From Mesaphorura yosii (lineage: Eukaryota; Arthropoda; Collembola; Poduromorpha; Tullbergiidae): a stretch of 64,000 nt of DNA. The stretch covers positions 62,001 through 126,000 of the forward strand of contig WIXG01000027.1 in assembly GCA_009869945.1 (NCBI GenBank). Reading direction: 5' to 3'. Made by a program: the position numbers and the translations under genes. The notes beneath the pieces were generated by a model. It saw only the letters and a program-made list of their open reading frames with translations. It was not told where the DNA came from and did not search any database. Positions 11,737-24,085 of the stretch are shown one piece after another (positions within the stretch are counted from its first letter, which is position 1; every line of letters begins with the position of its first letter).

Positions 11737-13583
11737 ACCCCAATATAATTTTATATAAAATATTTAGATTTTACAGAATTGTGTAATTTTAGCAATACTT
11801 TTCATGGGAATTCCAATTGTGATTACCAGAGAGGACTTTGATTTGGTTAGCTTTATAATCTCAGAGTTTATTCGTTTGCTAAACTGCAAAGTACAAATAC
11901 TTATATTTTCAGCACAAGTGTACTTTTTCTGTTCATTGTTCACATTCTACTTCATATCACTCGATTTGGAATACAAGATATTCTGGATTTAAATATTTTT
12001 ACATTTTACGTTGCATAACTGAAGGATATTTGATGGCTTTTTGTACTACTATTGCAGATTTCTATTTATAATTACATAATTATTTCTTATGGTATGTTCG
12101 GTTCCTGTCATACTCACTTGTCATCGTTGTTTGTTATTTATGCAAATAGTTTAATGTGAAAAAGATAATCAAAGATCAACCTTCAAATTGAAATAAACAA
12201 GCAAAAAGCACTGCAACTAACTTGAGTAGGATTGGAAAGTGAGTGTACTATCCAGCATTTATGGACGTAGACAACATTCCTAGTTTCCAATCCAAGTTGT
12301 TTCCACGTCAGGAGACATAAAGTGTGAGCGTGTGGAGTACCGACTACCCACGATGTACGTCGTTGGGCAAATTCATAAACTCCAGGTGTGCTCTAATTAA
12401 GAGGCCAGAGGCTTACGGATTAAGAGATTTTCGAACTAGATAAATCTGCCAGTTTACGAGCAGCCGCGGGTCAGGTTACGTTGCCCAAACATGCATTTTA
12501 CGCAATCAATTGTTCCTCGAGTCTCTCTACAAATTTCGGATTCAATCCACATGAGTTCATTTACTCAGCTTTTGGTGACATTTTTCGCATAAAATGTCTC
12601 ACTTTTCCCAACTGGTGAATTGCTACTCATCAGGAGCTCTCAAGACGTTCCAAAATCAGTCATGGCAAAATCCGCACATGGCGTGTACATTTTTTGCAAA
12701 ATATGAATGTTCATCATGTATTCGATTAATAAAACACACCAGGCTGTCTCCACAACTTTTACTTGGGTTTCGTTCGAATTCGGTGCTAGCCAGAGTCTCT
12801 CCTAAGTCTGCTGTCTATGTAGCATCATGCACTTGTGCTGTATGATTGGGAGGTTGAGCCGTACGCAAATGTACACAAAAACCAAAACCAATCCACAACA
12901 GTTGTTCCAAACGTATAATTATTCATACAGCATTTAATTCGGAACTTAAACCCCGCTGTCTACATACTTGACGTGTTATTGCGGGTGTACTACGTGACAT
13001 AGTACGGTGACAATACGTGTGATACAGTTTAAAAGAGTTTGTCAGTCATAATCATAAATTGGAATTGCCCTTGCCTGTTTGCCATCGTCGGTTACTTTTA
13101 TGTTACAGTGCTTGCATACTCGGCATTAAAGTTAAATTCGCAAACTGCAGAAGAGATCCACCCACCGCGCTGCACTTATTACGGGCAACGATTTTTGACA
13201 TTATCTACAAAGCCAAAGCCTTTTCGACTCGATTCACAAACTCAAATTGCATCTTACACGAAATACGTTTGGCATTCAATTACTACTGGAGTCCGAGTAA
13301 TTTGAACTTGTGTCATTGCATTATTGTCAATTGTTGAATTGGCAAAGAAGAATCTGTGGTTTGGGTAAAGATCACGGAATTGGTTGTATATCGTAAGCTT
13401 AAAACTACATCATGATTACTTTTGTAAACAGAATACTAAGTGAAGTGTCAATCTTGATGAGCAATTGTTTATCGTACAGATTGGGTTCGTGCCCGAGACT
13501 GGCTCGTTCAATTTAGTGAAAATTTGTTCTCTGGTATTGTGCCCGGTGCATAAATCAGTCATTCATTTCGCACACAAGCAAAA
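11737..13583. other. Intergenic DNA between MON2 and VPS35
   Basis: About 1.8 kb of AT-rich sequence. An AATAAA near 12190 could end the MON2 transcript. Open frames at 11804, 12594 and 13039 are short, lack domain-like composition and have no convincing splice partners. The last few hundred bases should be the VPS35 promoter and 5' UTR. Confidence 0.5.
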
Positions 13584-16500
13584 ATGGTGAGTACACTGTA
13601 ATGTAATGCATACAATGAGAAGACTTTTTACGGCTTTATAATTATGGATAATTTTCATATCCATACAGCCTGTAACTGGCGGTGGCAGCAATTTCGGCTC
13701 CCAACAAACTTTGGGGTCGCCGGTTCCCCTCGACGAGCAAGACAAGCTGTTGGATGAGGCACTGGGCATTGTCAAAACGCAAGCGTTCCAAATGAAAAGA
13801 TGCCTTGACAAAGGAAAACTGATGGATGGACTGAAGCATGCCTCAACAATGTTAGGAGAACTTAGAACATCGATGCTATCTCCGAAGAGCTACTACGAAC
13901 TATGTAAGTAAGCTGAAAAATAATGTAAGGCTTAATGCTAGGACAAACCACAATTTAAATGATGTATCGTATTTCTAAATGTGACAGATATGGCTGTAAC
14001 AGATGAGCTTCGACATTTAGAAATTTACCTGATTGATGAGTTTCAAAAGGGAAGACAAGTGTCCGATTTGTACGAACTGGTCCAGTACGCTGGAAACATT
14101 GTACCAAGGCTGTATCTTCTGATAACAGTGGGTTTAGTTTATATCAAGACGAAGCCGATCCTCTGCCGTGACGTCCTGAAAGATATGGTCGAGATGTGCC
14201 GGGGTGTCCAGCATCCTTTGCGCGGACTGTTCTTGCGCAATTATCTTCTGCAGTGCACCAGAAACGTGTTACCTGATAGTTTGGAAGGAGAAGAAATTCC
14301 CGGCAGAGGAGCGGAAGGGAGCGGGCTTGCGGGAGTCGAATCTCTGTCTGGTAGTGCAGACGATCCTCCAACCACGGGTGGAGTTGTGAGTGATACGGCA
14401 AAGCGTTTAACATAAAAGCCAAACCGAAATTTTAATTCACGTTGCATGTTTTAGGTTCAAGACTCTATTGATTTCGTGCTAATGAATTTCGCCGAGATGA
14501 ACAAGTTGTGGGTACGAATGCAGCACCAAGGCCATTCGCGGGATCGCGAGAGGAGAGAGAAAGAGAGGCAGGATCTACGAATTCTCGTTGGCACCAACTT
14601 GGTTCGTCTGTCACAGTTAGAATCCATTGATGTTCAAAAGTACACCAAGGTAAGTTTTGTTTAACAATTGATTTGACATCTGCTGGGGTTTGACATCTAT
14701 TACGTTGTTTGGGCGCAGATGGTGATGCCAAGCATTTTGGAGCAAGTCGTGAGTTGTCGTGACGCGATAGCCCAAGAGTATCTGATGGAATGCATCATCC
14801 AAGTATTCCCAGACGAATTTCACCTGACAACTTTGCACTCATTTCTTCGTGCTTGTGCTGAACTGCAACCAAATGTGAATGTTAAGAATATCATAATTAC
14901 GCTAATCGATCGCCTCGCCATTTACACACAACGGACAAAGGAGGAAGGTGGAGTCATTCCAACCGATCTGCAACTCTTTGACATCTTCTCAGATCAAGTT
15001 GCACAGATCATCATGGTAAATTGCACTTCGGACTTCTCGTCAAGTCTGGAACTCTGTTAATGAATCTTCGCCTTTAATTGCAGTCCAAGGACGATATTCC
15101 CTCCGAAGACATTGTTGCTCTGCAAGTATCACTAATTAATCTGGCCAACAAATGTTATCCGGATCGTGTTGATTATGTTGACAAAGTGTTGGGAAAGACG
15201 ACAGAGATATTCAACAAATTTAATTTAGAACGAATTGGAAGCGCGTCGCCCGTCGGAAAAGAACTACTGAAGCTGTTAAAGATTCCTATCGACAACTACA
15301 ATAACATTATTACACTTCTCAAGTTGGACAATTACGGGAACTTACTCGACTTCCTGGACTACGACGGCAGAAAAGGAATGGCCATCTATCTAATCAACAA
15401 TGCCCTCGATAACGAAACTCAAATTGACACACATGAACAGACTGATTTTATGTTGGGTCTCCTCTCAGCATTGATACAAGATCAAGCTGATCAACCCAGT
15501 GAACAGACCGATCCCGACGATTTTGCTGAAGAACAAAGTTTACTCGGAAGGTGAGCTAATGGAGGTTAACATTACGCTTGTAATTTTTATTAAATCTGAC
15601 AACAATGATTGACTTTTCTTACAGGTTCTTAAATCTTTTGGTTTCTGAAGATCCTGATGAGCAATATCTAATCCTGAATACAGCCAGGAAGCACATTGGA
15701 ACTGGTGGAAATAAAAGAATTCCGTTCACACTCCCTCCTTTAATATTCGCTGCCTACAAACTTGCGTTCCGATATCACACGAGAAAAAATGAAGTATGCG
15801 ACTCCGTTCAAATGAAAACTGAAAAATACCACCATGAAAGTTAATGTCTACTGCATTTGTATAGGATCCGAAATGGGATAAGAAGTGTCAAAAAATATTC
15901 CAGTTTTGCCATGGCACAATTGTTGCACTAACTAAAGCTGAATTAGCCGAACTTCCTCTTCGTTTGTTTCTGCAAGGAGCCCTCGCTATTAGTCGGATAC
16001 CTTTTGAGACCCAAGAAACGGTAGCCTATGAATTCATATCTCAGGTAAGTGCGCAGCAAAAAATTAACTTAAGTCGTAATGTAGAATTAAACTCTAATAA
16101 TATTTCTATGAAAATTCCAGGCATTTTCGTTATACGAAGACGAAATATCTGACAGTAAAGCTCAACTAGCGGCCATCACTCTGATCATTGGAACCTTCGA
16201 ACAGATCGGTTGTTTTACGGAAGAAAACCACGAGCCTTTAAGGACACAATGTGCATTGGCCGCCTCAAAACTGCTGAAGAAACCCGATCAGTGTCGCGCT
16301 GTAGGAATTTGTTCGCATTTATTCTGGTCCGGAAAGTCAGTAGCAACCGGAGGAGAACCTGTGAGTTCAGTTTAAGCCTCAGCATACATGTTACGTCATA
16401 ATTTGCAATTTCTAACCTTTGCATAGGCGAAAGACGGCAAACGAGTGCTCGAATGTCTGAAGAAAGGAGTGAGGATTGGAAGTCAATGCATGGATCCAAT

Positions 16501-16780
16501 GGTACAAATGCAGCTGTACGTAGAACTCCTAAACCATTACGTGTATTTTCTAGAAAAGGGTAACGATCAGGTAACGGTAACAATCATTAACCAAATACTG
16601 CAGAAAATAAGGGAAGAGCTCCCGAACCTCGAGAAGAGTGAAGAGAGTGAGCAAATAAATAAGCATTTTCTAAATACAATTGCGCACATAAAATCTAAAA
16701 TACGAAGCTCAGACGATAAGAATATGTACGAAGGCATTGAAGACATCGACGCTAGTGAAGAGGTTAATCACGTTAAATAA
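13584..16780 (+). CDS. VPS35: Vacuolar protein sorting 35, retromer core subunit
   Basis: VPS35 is the alpha-solenoid backbone of retromer. It binds VPS26 and VPS29 and recycles cargo from endosomes to the Golgi or plasma membrane. Ten exons: 13584-13586, 13669-13903, 13988-14385, 14455-14649, 14719-15015, 15084-15550, 15625-15793, 15865-16044, 16121-16360 and 16427-16780. Phases close to give 845 residues, against about 796 in mammals. The VPS26-binding PRLYL motif is at about residue 118. Blocks such as [56 protein letters not shown] and the C-terminal [16 protein letters not shown] match the family closely. The extra length is partly a Gly/Ser-rich insert after NVLPD (14281-14385). The first coding exon contains only the ATG, directly followed by GTGAGT. 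Confidence 0.97.
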
Positions 16781-19215
16781 CATCATGGGGGTTGCTGCTA
16801 TATTGATGTGTGTGAGTACTGCTAGAAAATTTCCGTTTCAGAAACGACGTTCCCACTTCAGAATTTAGTTGAATACACAGCTGTTTTCAAAGTAGAACTT
16901 CAAGTTTCTGGATGAGTCCAATGAGTCGTTTGTAATCTCATTTATTGCCCATGATGCCGTCAATTCATACTTTTAACGTTTGATTTCTTTGTTAAAAAAA
17001 TCCAGCTCACTTCCACGTAGACCTCAATTTACAACAATGAATTCCATTTTATGATATTGTGATGTGGGCCATAACCATAAAGATAGCCAATGTTCTCATT
17101 TCATTGCTGCCCGTGCACACAAAGATTTAATATCACATGCCTTCAATGAAATTCGTGAGCCGTTAATCGTACTATGGTGAAATTTCAGTGATAGTTCAAT
17201 CATTTACGCGCAATCCATTGCATGTGCGCAAATGCAAATTTTTATCAGGGATTCTGCAGGCTACTCTTATTCGTATTGCCGTGTTGTGGATTCCTTCTTT
17301 TATTGAACCCTGAACCAGGATAATAAATATTTACTACTATTGCCACAAAGGCATGAGGTGTACTGTGTTAATTTAAGAGCGCGTATGTGCTAAGAAAATG
17401 TTGAATTATCTCTATGATACTATCCACATTTCACTGCAGTTTCAAAATTACAAATTAGCGAGCCAAGTCTTGTACATTACTGTTGCAATTACTATTACAG
17501 CGTACTGTTTATAATTACAATTTAGAATCTTTATTAAAGAAAGTACGTAAACTGCGCATGAATGAAATCGTGTGTCCTGGAACGTTTCAATGTCTTTGTC
17601 CTGCCATCCATCTTAAAATGTGCAGTCATGTCATTGATTGAATTGAACTCCACGGCCAAACACGGGCTTGATAGACATTCTTCAGACGAGATGGACTCAG
17701 CGTGAAGGGGTTAGCTTGTGAAAGTCACGTACATACAGTGTGGATCGAAATTAGCATGGGATGGCAGAGCACTTGCGGACAAGTTGGATGGCTGGCCTGG
17801 TCTTGGTCGAAGTCTTTCAGCATAGCCACAGTCATATGCAGTGCAAATGATTGTAGTGCAGTGTCGAGTGGTGATGGTCGTGGCTGTGTGAGATCACAAC
17901 AAATCGTGAGCATTGAGATCTCGCACATCCACCCAAGCAATACTGCTAAAGGCGAGTTTCATAAACCAACAAGGAAATAAGATCTCGAAAAAATTATTTA
18001 CCAGTTCCCTACGTTTTAAATCTTTAAGGATAGTGCATACACGTAAACGAATTTCGCTTTGTCATATTTTAGTGGTTTCCACGTTTCGGACGGGATTGTC
18101 ACATTAGGAATTGAATATTTTTACCATTTTGAGTGTTCCTTAATCCGTGGTGGTGGAGTGCTACATCTGTGCGCCTTGCCTGGCCCAACGGGGACAGGAC
18201 GGGCACCAGTGGCAGTGGCCCCGCTGGCTTGGCCCTAGCCTAGCCTGGCTCCATCCGTCATCATGATTCAAGACGGACGTGAACGCGAGTCCATGCACTA
18301 GATCGAGTTCAAATTCACACCTTCTGGCTGAGCAATGGCTATGGGCTTCAACCTACTAAGCATCACAAAATGTAAGTGGAATTCTTAACTTTTTGCGGAA
18401 AAGTGTCGCACTTAGCAAATGGCAAATGAGGACGTGGGTTGAGTTGTGGTTATCGCAAGACACGGTCAAGGTTAGGAAGTGTAGTCCATTATGGTCTTGT
18501 CTTTATTTGGAGGATTGCGTAATTGTCGCGAATGATTACGAGATCAATAGCGGGACTCAAGTGAATGCTAACCGCATGCCAATTTTGCATTTTTCCGACA
18601 TGAAGCATGACGAACTGACATTTGCAGTCTTAGAGAAACGTGATTGTGCAGGACTCAGAGACAGGAATCGATAAGATATCGGAGTTTCATTCTGAAGTAC
18701 AGCGATCAATGTTCGTGTTAATGCAGCTTAGGTCAATCAATATGTCGATTCATTAGAAGGACGTTGGTTGAGTCGTGTATGATGCAGAACTCATGCCTCT
18801 TGTGATTTTCGGCGGTGACTGTGACTTGTGGTTGATAGATGGTAACGGCAGGCGGCAAAGCACTTCAAATAATAAGGAAGTGAGTACACGCTTATCGAGT
18901 CAGGATATTTGAATATTGAGGATGTGCAATATGTATCGGCTGATTTTAGACTGGGCACAAGTGTCCTCATTCCTCAAGTCCTAACTGTGACGTCTGTGTC
19001 CCTCATTCAGTTTGATTGTAGTTGCTCTAATTAATCGCTTGTATAATTTTATTTGTCTCGTACCCTAGAATCTACCTCATCTCTTCTGCCGTGTTCAGTG
19101 TTCTGAAGCTCCAGCTGGTGCGCGTCAATTTAATTTTTAAGGCAAGACCCTAATCAGCCCCAAAGTGGCTTGCCAAGCGCCGGACGACTCCAGCGGTAGT
19201 GGGACTGGTGGAACC
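16781..19215. other. VPS35 3' UTR, intergenic DNA and SIAH upstream region
   Basis: About 2.4 kb with no supported coding region. AT-rich sequence after VPS35 gives way at about 18170-18260 to a short GC-richer stretch with CCTGGCC-like repeats. A good donor at about 18371 (AAAAT before GTAAGT) and an acceptor at 19156-19157 could bound a 5' UTR intron of the SIAH gene. The upstream piece does not join the SIAH frame, so it would be non-coding. Confidence 0.4.
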
Positions 19216-20444
19216 ATGGCTGTCCCCGCGTCAACTTTGGCAAAACGACGTACAGGTTTTGGTTCTACTACGGGCAGTTCATCTCCAGCGGACTTGGCCA
19301 GCCTCTTCGAGTGTCCCGTCTGCTTCGACTACGTTCTGCCTCCCATCTTCCAATGCCAGGCAGGACATCTGGTTTGTTCAGCATGCAGGCCAAAGCTGAC
19401 ATGCTGCCCAACGTGCCGGGGTCCGCTAGGTAATACGAAACCCAGTATCTTCCTGTACAGGAAAGCCCCGGGTGCCTAATCGTGAATTCTTACTTGTAAG
19501 CAGGCAACATTCGAAACCTTGCAATGGAAAAAGTCGCAAACACCGTATTTTTTCCGTGCAAGTATTCGGCGAGTGGTTGTACAGTCATGCTACTGCATAC
19601 GGAGAAAATGGAGCACGAAGACACTTGCGAATGGCGGCCGTACGTCTGTCCCTGTCCTGGTGCATCTTGTAAATGGCAAGGTTCATTGGAACAAGTGATG
19701 CCACATTTGATGATGAGTCATAAATCCATCACTACCTTACAAGGTTTGCGATTTTGCCGTCATCACTTCGAACGAGCTGATGCGTGTCCCCTAATGACCT
19801 TGATCTCTTAATTTTAGGGGAAGATATTGTGTTCTTAGCAACAGATATTAATCTGCCTGGTGCGGTTGATTGGGTAATGATGCAATCCTGTTTTGGTCAC
19901 CATTTTATGCTAGTTTTAGAAAAGCAAGATAAGAATGAAGGTCAGCAGTTCTTCGCCATAGTTCAACTAATTGGTTCTCGGAAACAGGCAGAGAAATTTG
20001 CATACAGGTAAATTTTTGTATGAAGATGAAGATTGGAAAATATTTTATGTTTAATTGAAGGGAGCTTGTCTATAGATTGTCAACTCTTGTTACAGGCTCG
20101 AATTGAATGGTCATCGGAGACGGCTGACGTGGGAAGCTACCCCTCGGTCAATACACGAAGGTGTGGCGTCAGCGATTCTGAATTCAGACTGTTTAGTATT
20201 CGATACGAGTATCGCACAATTATTTGCTGAGAATGGCAATCTTGGGATTAATGTAACGATATCAATGGTATGTTCCTTCTCTTTCTTCATGCAGTCAGAA
20301 AAGAATTTAAAGTACATCAACTCGGCGTACAAAATTATTTCCTGACGACAGCCTGAAGTTGGAGTTTCTTTCTCTTGAAATTCTTCAAGTACACAAGATG
20401 AATAACATGCTATTTAATTTATTTTTCAGAACCACTTTAATTAG
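19216..20444 (+). CDS. SIAH1: Seven in absentia-type RING E3 ubiquitin ligase
   Basis: SIAH proteins are dimeric E3 ligases that send signalling and developmental regulators to the proteasome. Exons: 19216-19429, 19504-19743, 19818-20007, 20096-20267 and 20430-20444, giving 276 residues, near the usual size of about 280. Domains in order: a short Ser/Thr-rich N-terminus; a RING finger ([23 protein letters not shown]) at roughly residues 35-70; two SIAH zinc fingers ([22 protein letters not shown]); and the substrate-binding TRAF-like domain ([41 protein letters not shown]). The frame stays open upstream to 19165 without an ATG, so I chose the first ATG. The last exon is a prediction: it replaces the usual ISMC or ISMV end with ISMNHFN. 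Confidence 0.93.
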
Positions 20445-21869
20445 CGAAAGCTAAACCGCAATTAGAGCAAGTAACGTATAAGTAAGGATAAATTGCCACA
20501 TTGTGATTCAAAACGAGGAACGTCGTAGGGAGGAACTCAAGCGTCTACAGCAGTCATCTTCATCGGGTTCATCGTCTCCATCTACGACTCCAAGATGAAA
20601 ATTAGAAGAACGATAAAGACAAGAGTTAACTTTACTTGTATGCAACTATTTCATAACGATACCAAATATATTTAACCGTGCATTCGGAAGTGTCTGAGAA
20701 AAACGCGCATTCAATGAATCGGTAACATGACATATACTAGCCTTTAAGACTAGTTGTAGCTTCCTGTACTCATTTTATGCAACACTGTGAAACATTTCCT
20801 GTGCAATAGCATACAGGAGCCGGATTTGGCGTTTATTGCAACGTTCTTAAGCACTGTTATAGCTTATTTAACATAAAATAGATTTACGCAACCTAACTTA
20901 ATTGTAAGTACGCTGGAAGCATGTTCCTGACGAGAATCACGTTATGATAGGATTATTTGTAATCGTAGCTTTAAGGAACCCAAGAATTCAGCATCGCGCT
21001 TCCGTTTCTTAATTTTGTAACGAGTGCCCACATTATTTACGGGACTCGACGAATCTATGCATGCATGTAAAACGATATTCGTGTTACGATAAGCGACTGT
21101 CATCTCGTCTCCCGTGGAGATATTTGCTGTTGCTGTTAAACAGAACATCAACATACAAGCGGATTGTTGCAATCTTTATATGGAACTCTTCCAAGTTTTT
21201 AATGTCCCAAAGCAAATATTGTGTACGGTGAAACATTTCAATTAATAGTTAACAAAAGCAGATCAGGCTTCTGAAATAATTCTTTCCCACTCCCACGCTG
21301 TTAGGAATTTTAACATGCCGCTGCATTCAATGTCCAGAAATTTTAACTATTTTCTTGTTTCGGGTTTTATGTTCTATCTCCTTTTATAAGTTAGCATTTC
21401 TATTCCCTGTGGCTCATTTCACACAAATTTATTTATGTAATGTGTAAAGTGAATTCGTAGGTATGAACCATATAACGCGTTACTTTTTCAGAAAATGAAG
21501 CATTGCTGCATGCAAGAACGTATGACGTACATTATTGTAAACTTAAATATATTTAAACGTCTCTCAGGATTATGCCTGGCATAATTTTTGAGCAGGTTAT
21601 TTGTACGAGTTTTCTTCAATAAGGAGTCATGCTGTAAGTGGTCGTGTCATTATTCTCCTGGCTGAAGAAAAGTAATAAACGTTACGCATTTCCAATTGAA
21701 TCTTGCCTTCTTTTTTGTTTACCTGGATGAGTAATTCAGTGAAGGAAAAAAATGTGTGATGCTTTTATTGGCTAAAAGTTCTCAAAAATACTTCTTGTTG
21801 CCAGTAAAAACGAGTAGAACGTGGGAAAGACTTGGCCAATGCAGTTTGATGAGAATCGCCAGTACGTTT
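20445..21869. other. SIAH 3' UTR and intergenic DNA
   Basis: About 1.4 kb of AT-rich DNA. From roughly 20485 to 20600 one forward frame reads like protein (EERRREELKRLQQ, then a Ser-rich stretch and a stop) but has no start and no clean splice join to SIAH. I see nothing else that can be supported. Confidence 0.4.
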
Positions 21870-22220
21870 GCACTTTATTGATTCAAAATTTTTACGTTGG
21901 GACCTAAATAGAATGAGAATTGACGGACTGGCGTTTGTGGAAAACCGACCTGTCGCACGTTGGGCGGGTATAATATACTTGGGTTGCGCCATTGCACCGA
22001 ACAGAAATACTCGCAGTTCTTGAAAGTCATTCCGTTGGAAGCACAAACTCACAAACTGGCTAGTCAATTGAGCTCAGCCTAAATGTTTGAATGGTTTTAA
22101 TATAAATTAAGAATTGGAGCAATAGGCAAAATTGAATGCTGTTTACCTACCCGAAATTGACCAACGTGATGATAATAAGTAAAACGACAACTGTGAACGC
22201 AATAGTTTCTGCCTGGCCAT
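21870..22220 (-). pseudogene. Kazal-type protease inhibitor pseudogene
   Basis: On the minus strand the sequence follows the three-exon plan of the two intact Kazal genes downstream: signal-peptide exon about 22220-22147, Kazal exon about 22078-21979, tail exon from 21903. The hydrophobic signal core (AFTVVVLLIIITLVNFG) is out of frame with the only ATG and is followed by TAG at the donor. The Kazal exon still aligns codon for codon (CASNGMTFKNCEYFC), but TGA appears twice before it and the first Kazal Cys codon is GAG. The tail exon (SPNVKILNQ) ends in an early TAA and lacks the last Cys. Splice-like borders survive. It is nearer in sequence to the gene at 24086-24442 and is best read as a dead tandem copy. 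Confidence 0.75.
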
Positions 22221-22634
22221 TATTATTCAACACGGCCTAAGTTTGAGGTTTTCGTGGCTTTTCCAGTAATGAAGCGTAGCGGAGTCAATTTGATTTATTG
22301 AATTGCGGCACAGTTAATTTGTAATTAATTATTAAGAAAGAGTTATTGAGCCTTATTAACAGGCTCACAAAAGTACTTCGTAGTAATTCACAATATGTCA
22401 TAAAGCAACGCTTAACATCAAAGTCTTAAATGGAGAAAGTCGAACCAGTACTCTGCGCTTTTAAATTATACGCTCTAGGTGCATTTCATTTTACAAGCAG
22501 TACAAACGAGGAATATTATTTCGCATTGTGCTTTATTAGTACCCAATTAAACGTCCATTTGAACAAATTACGTGGAAAGAATTTTGCCCTTCTATATATC
22601 AAATTCGCTCTTCATCCTGGCGATATGGTCGTTC

Positions 22635-23008
22635 TTACTCGCATGCTCCTTCATGGACGATGTGCACGTCCGGGTCTGAAATAGGCAGAACGAGACTCAA
22701 GTTCAATATTGTGGATTGTGTGGGGTCAAGGACAAGAGTATCGATCTCATCGGTGTGCTTACTTGCTTCGGGCCACTGTTCCAAGCAGAAAAAGTAACCA
22801 CCATTCCTGTAAGTTTGTCCATTCGAAGCACAGACTGGAGCGTCCTCACCGCTTGGCTTGCAGGCCTGGAAAAATTAGAATATAGTTTGATTTTTGACTA
22901 AAACACTTCGATGATGCTCAGAATTTTATAGTTCACCTCTGCGATGCTGCCCAGAGTCAATGCGATCATGAAGATCACGAAGATGGAGAGCAGAATTCTG
23001 TTGACCAT
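22635..23008 (-). CDS. Secreted Kazal-type serine protease inhibitor with reduced cysteine set
   Basis: Three exons on the minus strand: 23008-22937, 22865-22763 and 22675-22635, giving 71 residues. Residues 1-24 are a clear signal peptide with a long hydrophobic core (ILLSIFVIFMIALTLG). The mature peptide is essentially one Kazal domain: CKPSGEDAPVC, then ASNGQTYRN, a Cys after GGYFF, and IVHEGAC at the end. Spacing matches the arthropod pattern C1-x-C2-x7-C3 and N-x-C4-x3-C5, but C2 is Pro and C4 is Gly. C2 and C4 are disulfide partners in the family, so this is a coherent two-disulfide variant. The residue at the P1 position would be Gly. It is likely secreted to haemolymph, gut or cuticle. 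The target protease is unknown, and inhibitory activity is not assured with such a P1. Confidence 0.85.
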
Positions 23009-23516
23009 TGTTCAGGATTTAAGTTTGCGCGGCAATCTGAGGTCAAGCGTTCAAGTAATGAGACTTGAATTCAGTTGTCGAATGATGGAAATTGTGGGGC
23101 GTCCTCCGATTTTATAGTCGTCCTCGATTACAGGTTGAACTTTGACTTGCCTGGTGAAAATTGAAATTTTGCACTGAATCCCTGTCGTAAATGGATTTAG
23201 ACAATGATCTAATTCAGGACGATTAAACGGGTTTTTCGGCAGACTCAAATCATTATGACGCAAATAAAGCTTATTTATTAACACGGGCCGTGTCGGAATA
23301 AACAAGTACTTCGCTTTGAAAGTGCATTAGCGAAATTAACACTCGCTATGCGAATGGCTAAAGGTTATAAAACAATGCACGTATGAAGCTAAATAGTTGC
23401 ACGTATGCCTGTTTTGAGTGATCCATTTATTGCAACAAGCAGTTTAATACAGAGTTTAATTTCTCATTCTCGGTTGATTGTAAATTTGCGCAACGCCGTG
23501 CCGTGCTGGAGCCATA

Positions 23517-23786
23517 TTATTTGGCATAAATGCTGACATGTGGTTTGTGATCCCAGCCACGAAAGCCATCGCCGGAGACACAAAGTTGGAACTCTGCGAA
23601 TGAAAATGCAATCATCAATCCTCCAGGCCATGCTTTATTGCACTGTGTGCTCCTTTGTTGGGAAGCTGAACGGCTCTCGCGAATGGCCGACACAATGCGA
23701 ATTCTACTATATCCAGCCCAACAGCCTGAATATCCAATGAAATTGAGTTGAGTTGAGCTGATCAAGAAGACGTAAAACATGATCAC
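23517..23786 (-). CDS. Doubtful short open frame between Kazal genes
   Basis: An 89-codon minus-strand frame starts with ATGATCATG and a mildly hydrophobic N-terminus (FYVFLISSTQLNFIGYSG). It ends in a stretch that looks protein-like (LCVSGDGFRGWDHKPHVSIYAK). The final part follows a good acceptor-like site (TTCATTCGCAG), so it may be an exon of something else or a diverged relative of its Kazal neighbours (CVSGDG against CASNGQ). The cysteine pattern does not support a full Kazal domain. It may well be non-coding. Confidence 0.2.
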   Translation of the reverse strand: MIMFYVFLISSTQLNFIGYSGCWAGYSRIRIVSAIRESRSASQQRSTQCNKAWPGGLMIAFSFAEFQLCVSGDGFRGWDHKPHVSIYAK

Positions 23787-24085
23787 AGCAGGTCGAAAGC
23801 ATGAAATTTGATCTTAACGTACGGCATGGTCGATGATCGTATCTCAATTCTGATGGCTACGGAAAAATAACAAGCACATACCAAACTTCCCATTTGCGAT
23901 TAAGTTTTGAAATGTCTTTTTTGTTTTTGGATAATGAATTTTGCTCACAGTGATGAGTAAGCAAATAAACAATTGTATATGAAAAATAAATCGCTGCTAC
24001 TTTTATTGAACAATAATTGTGCATACTCATAAAAAGCAACCAGAAAAAGTCGCGGAACGTCCCAAAGGTTGGTAGGCGCTGAAGT

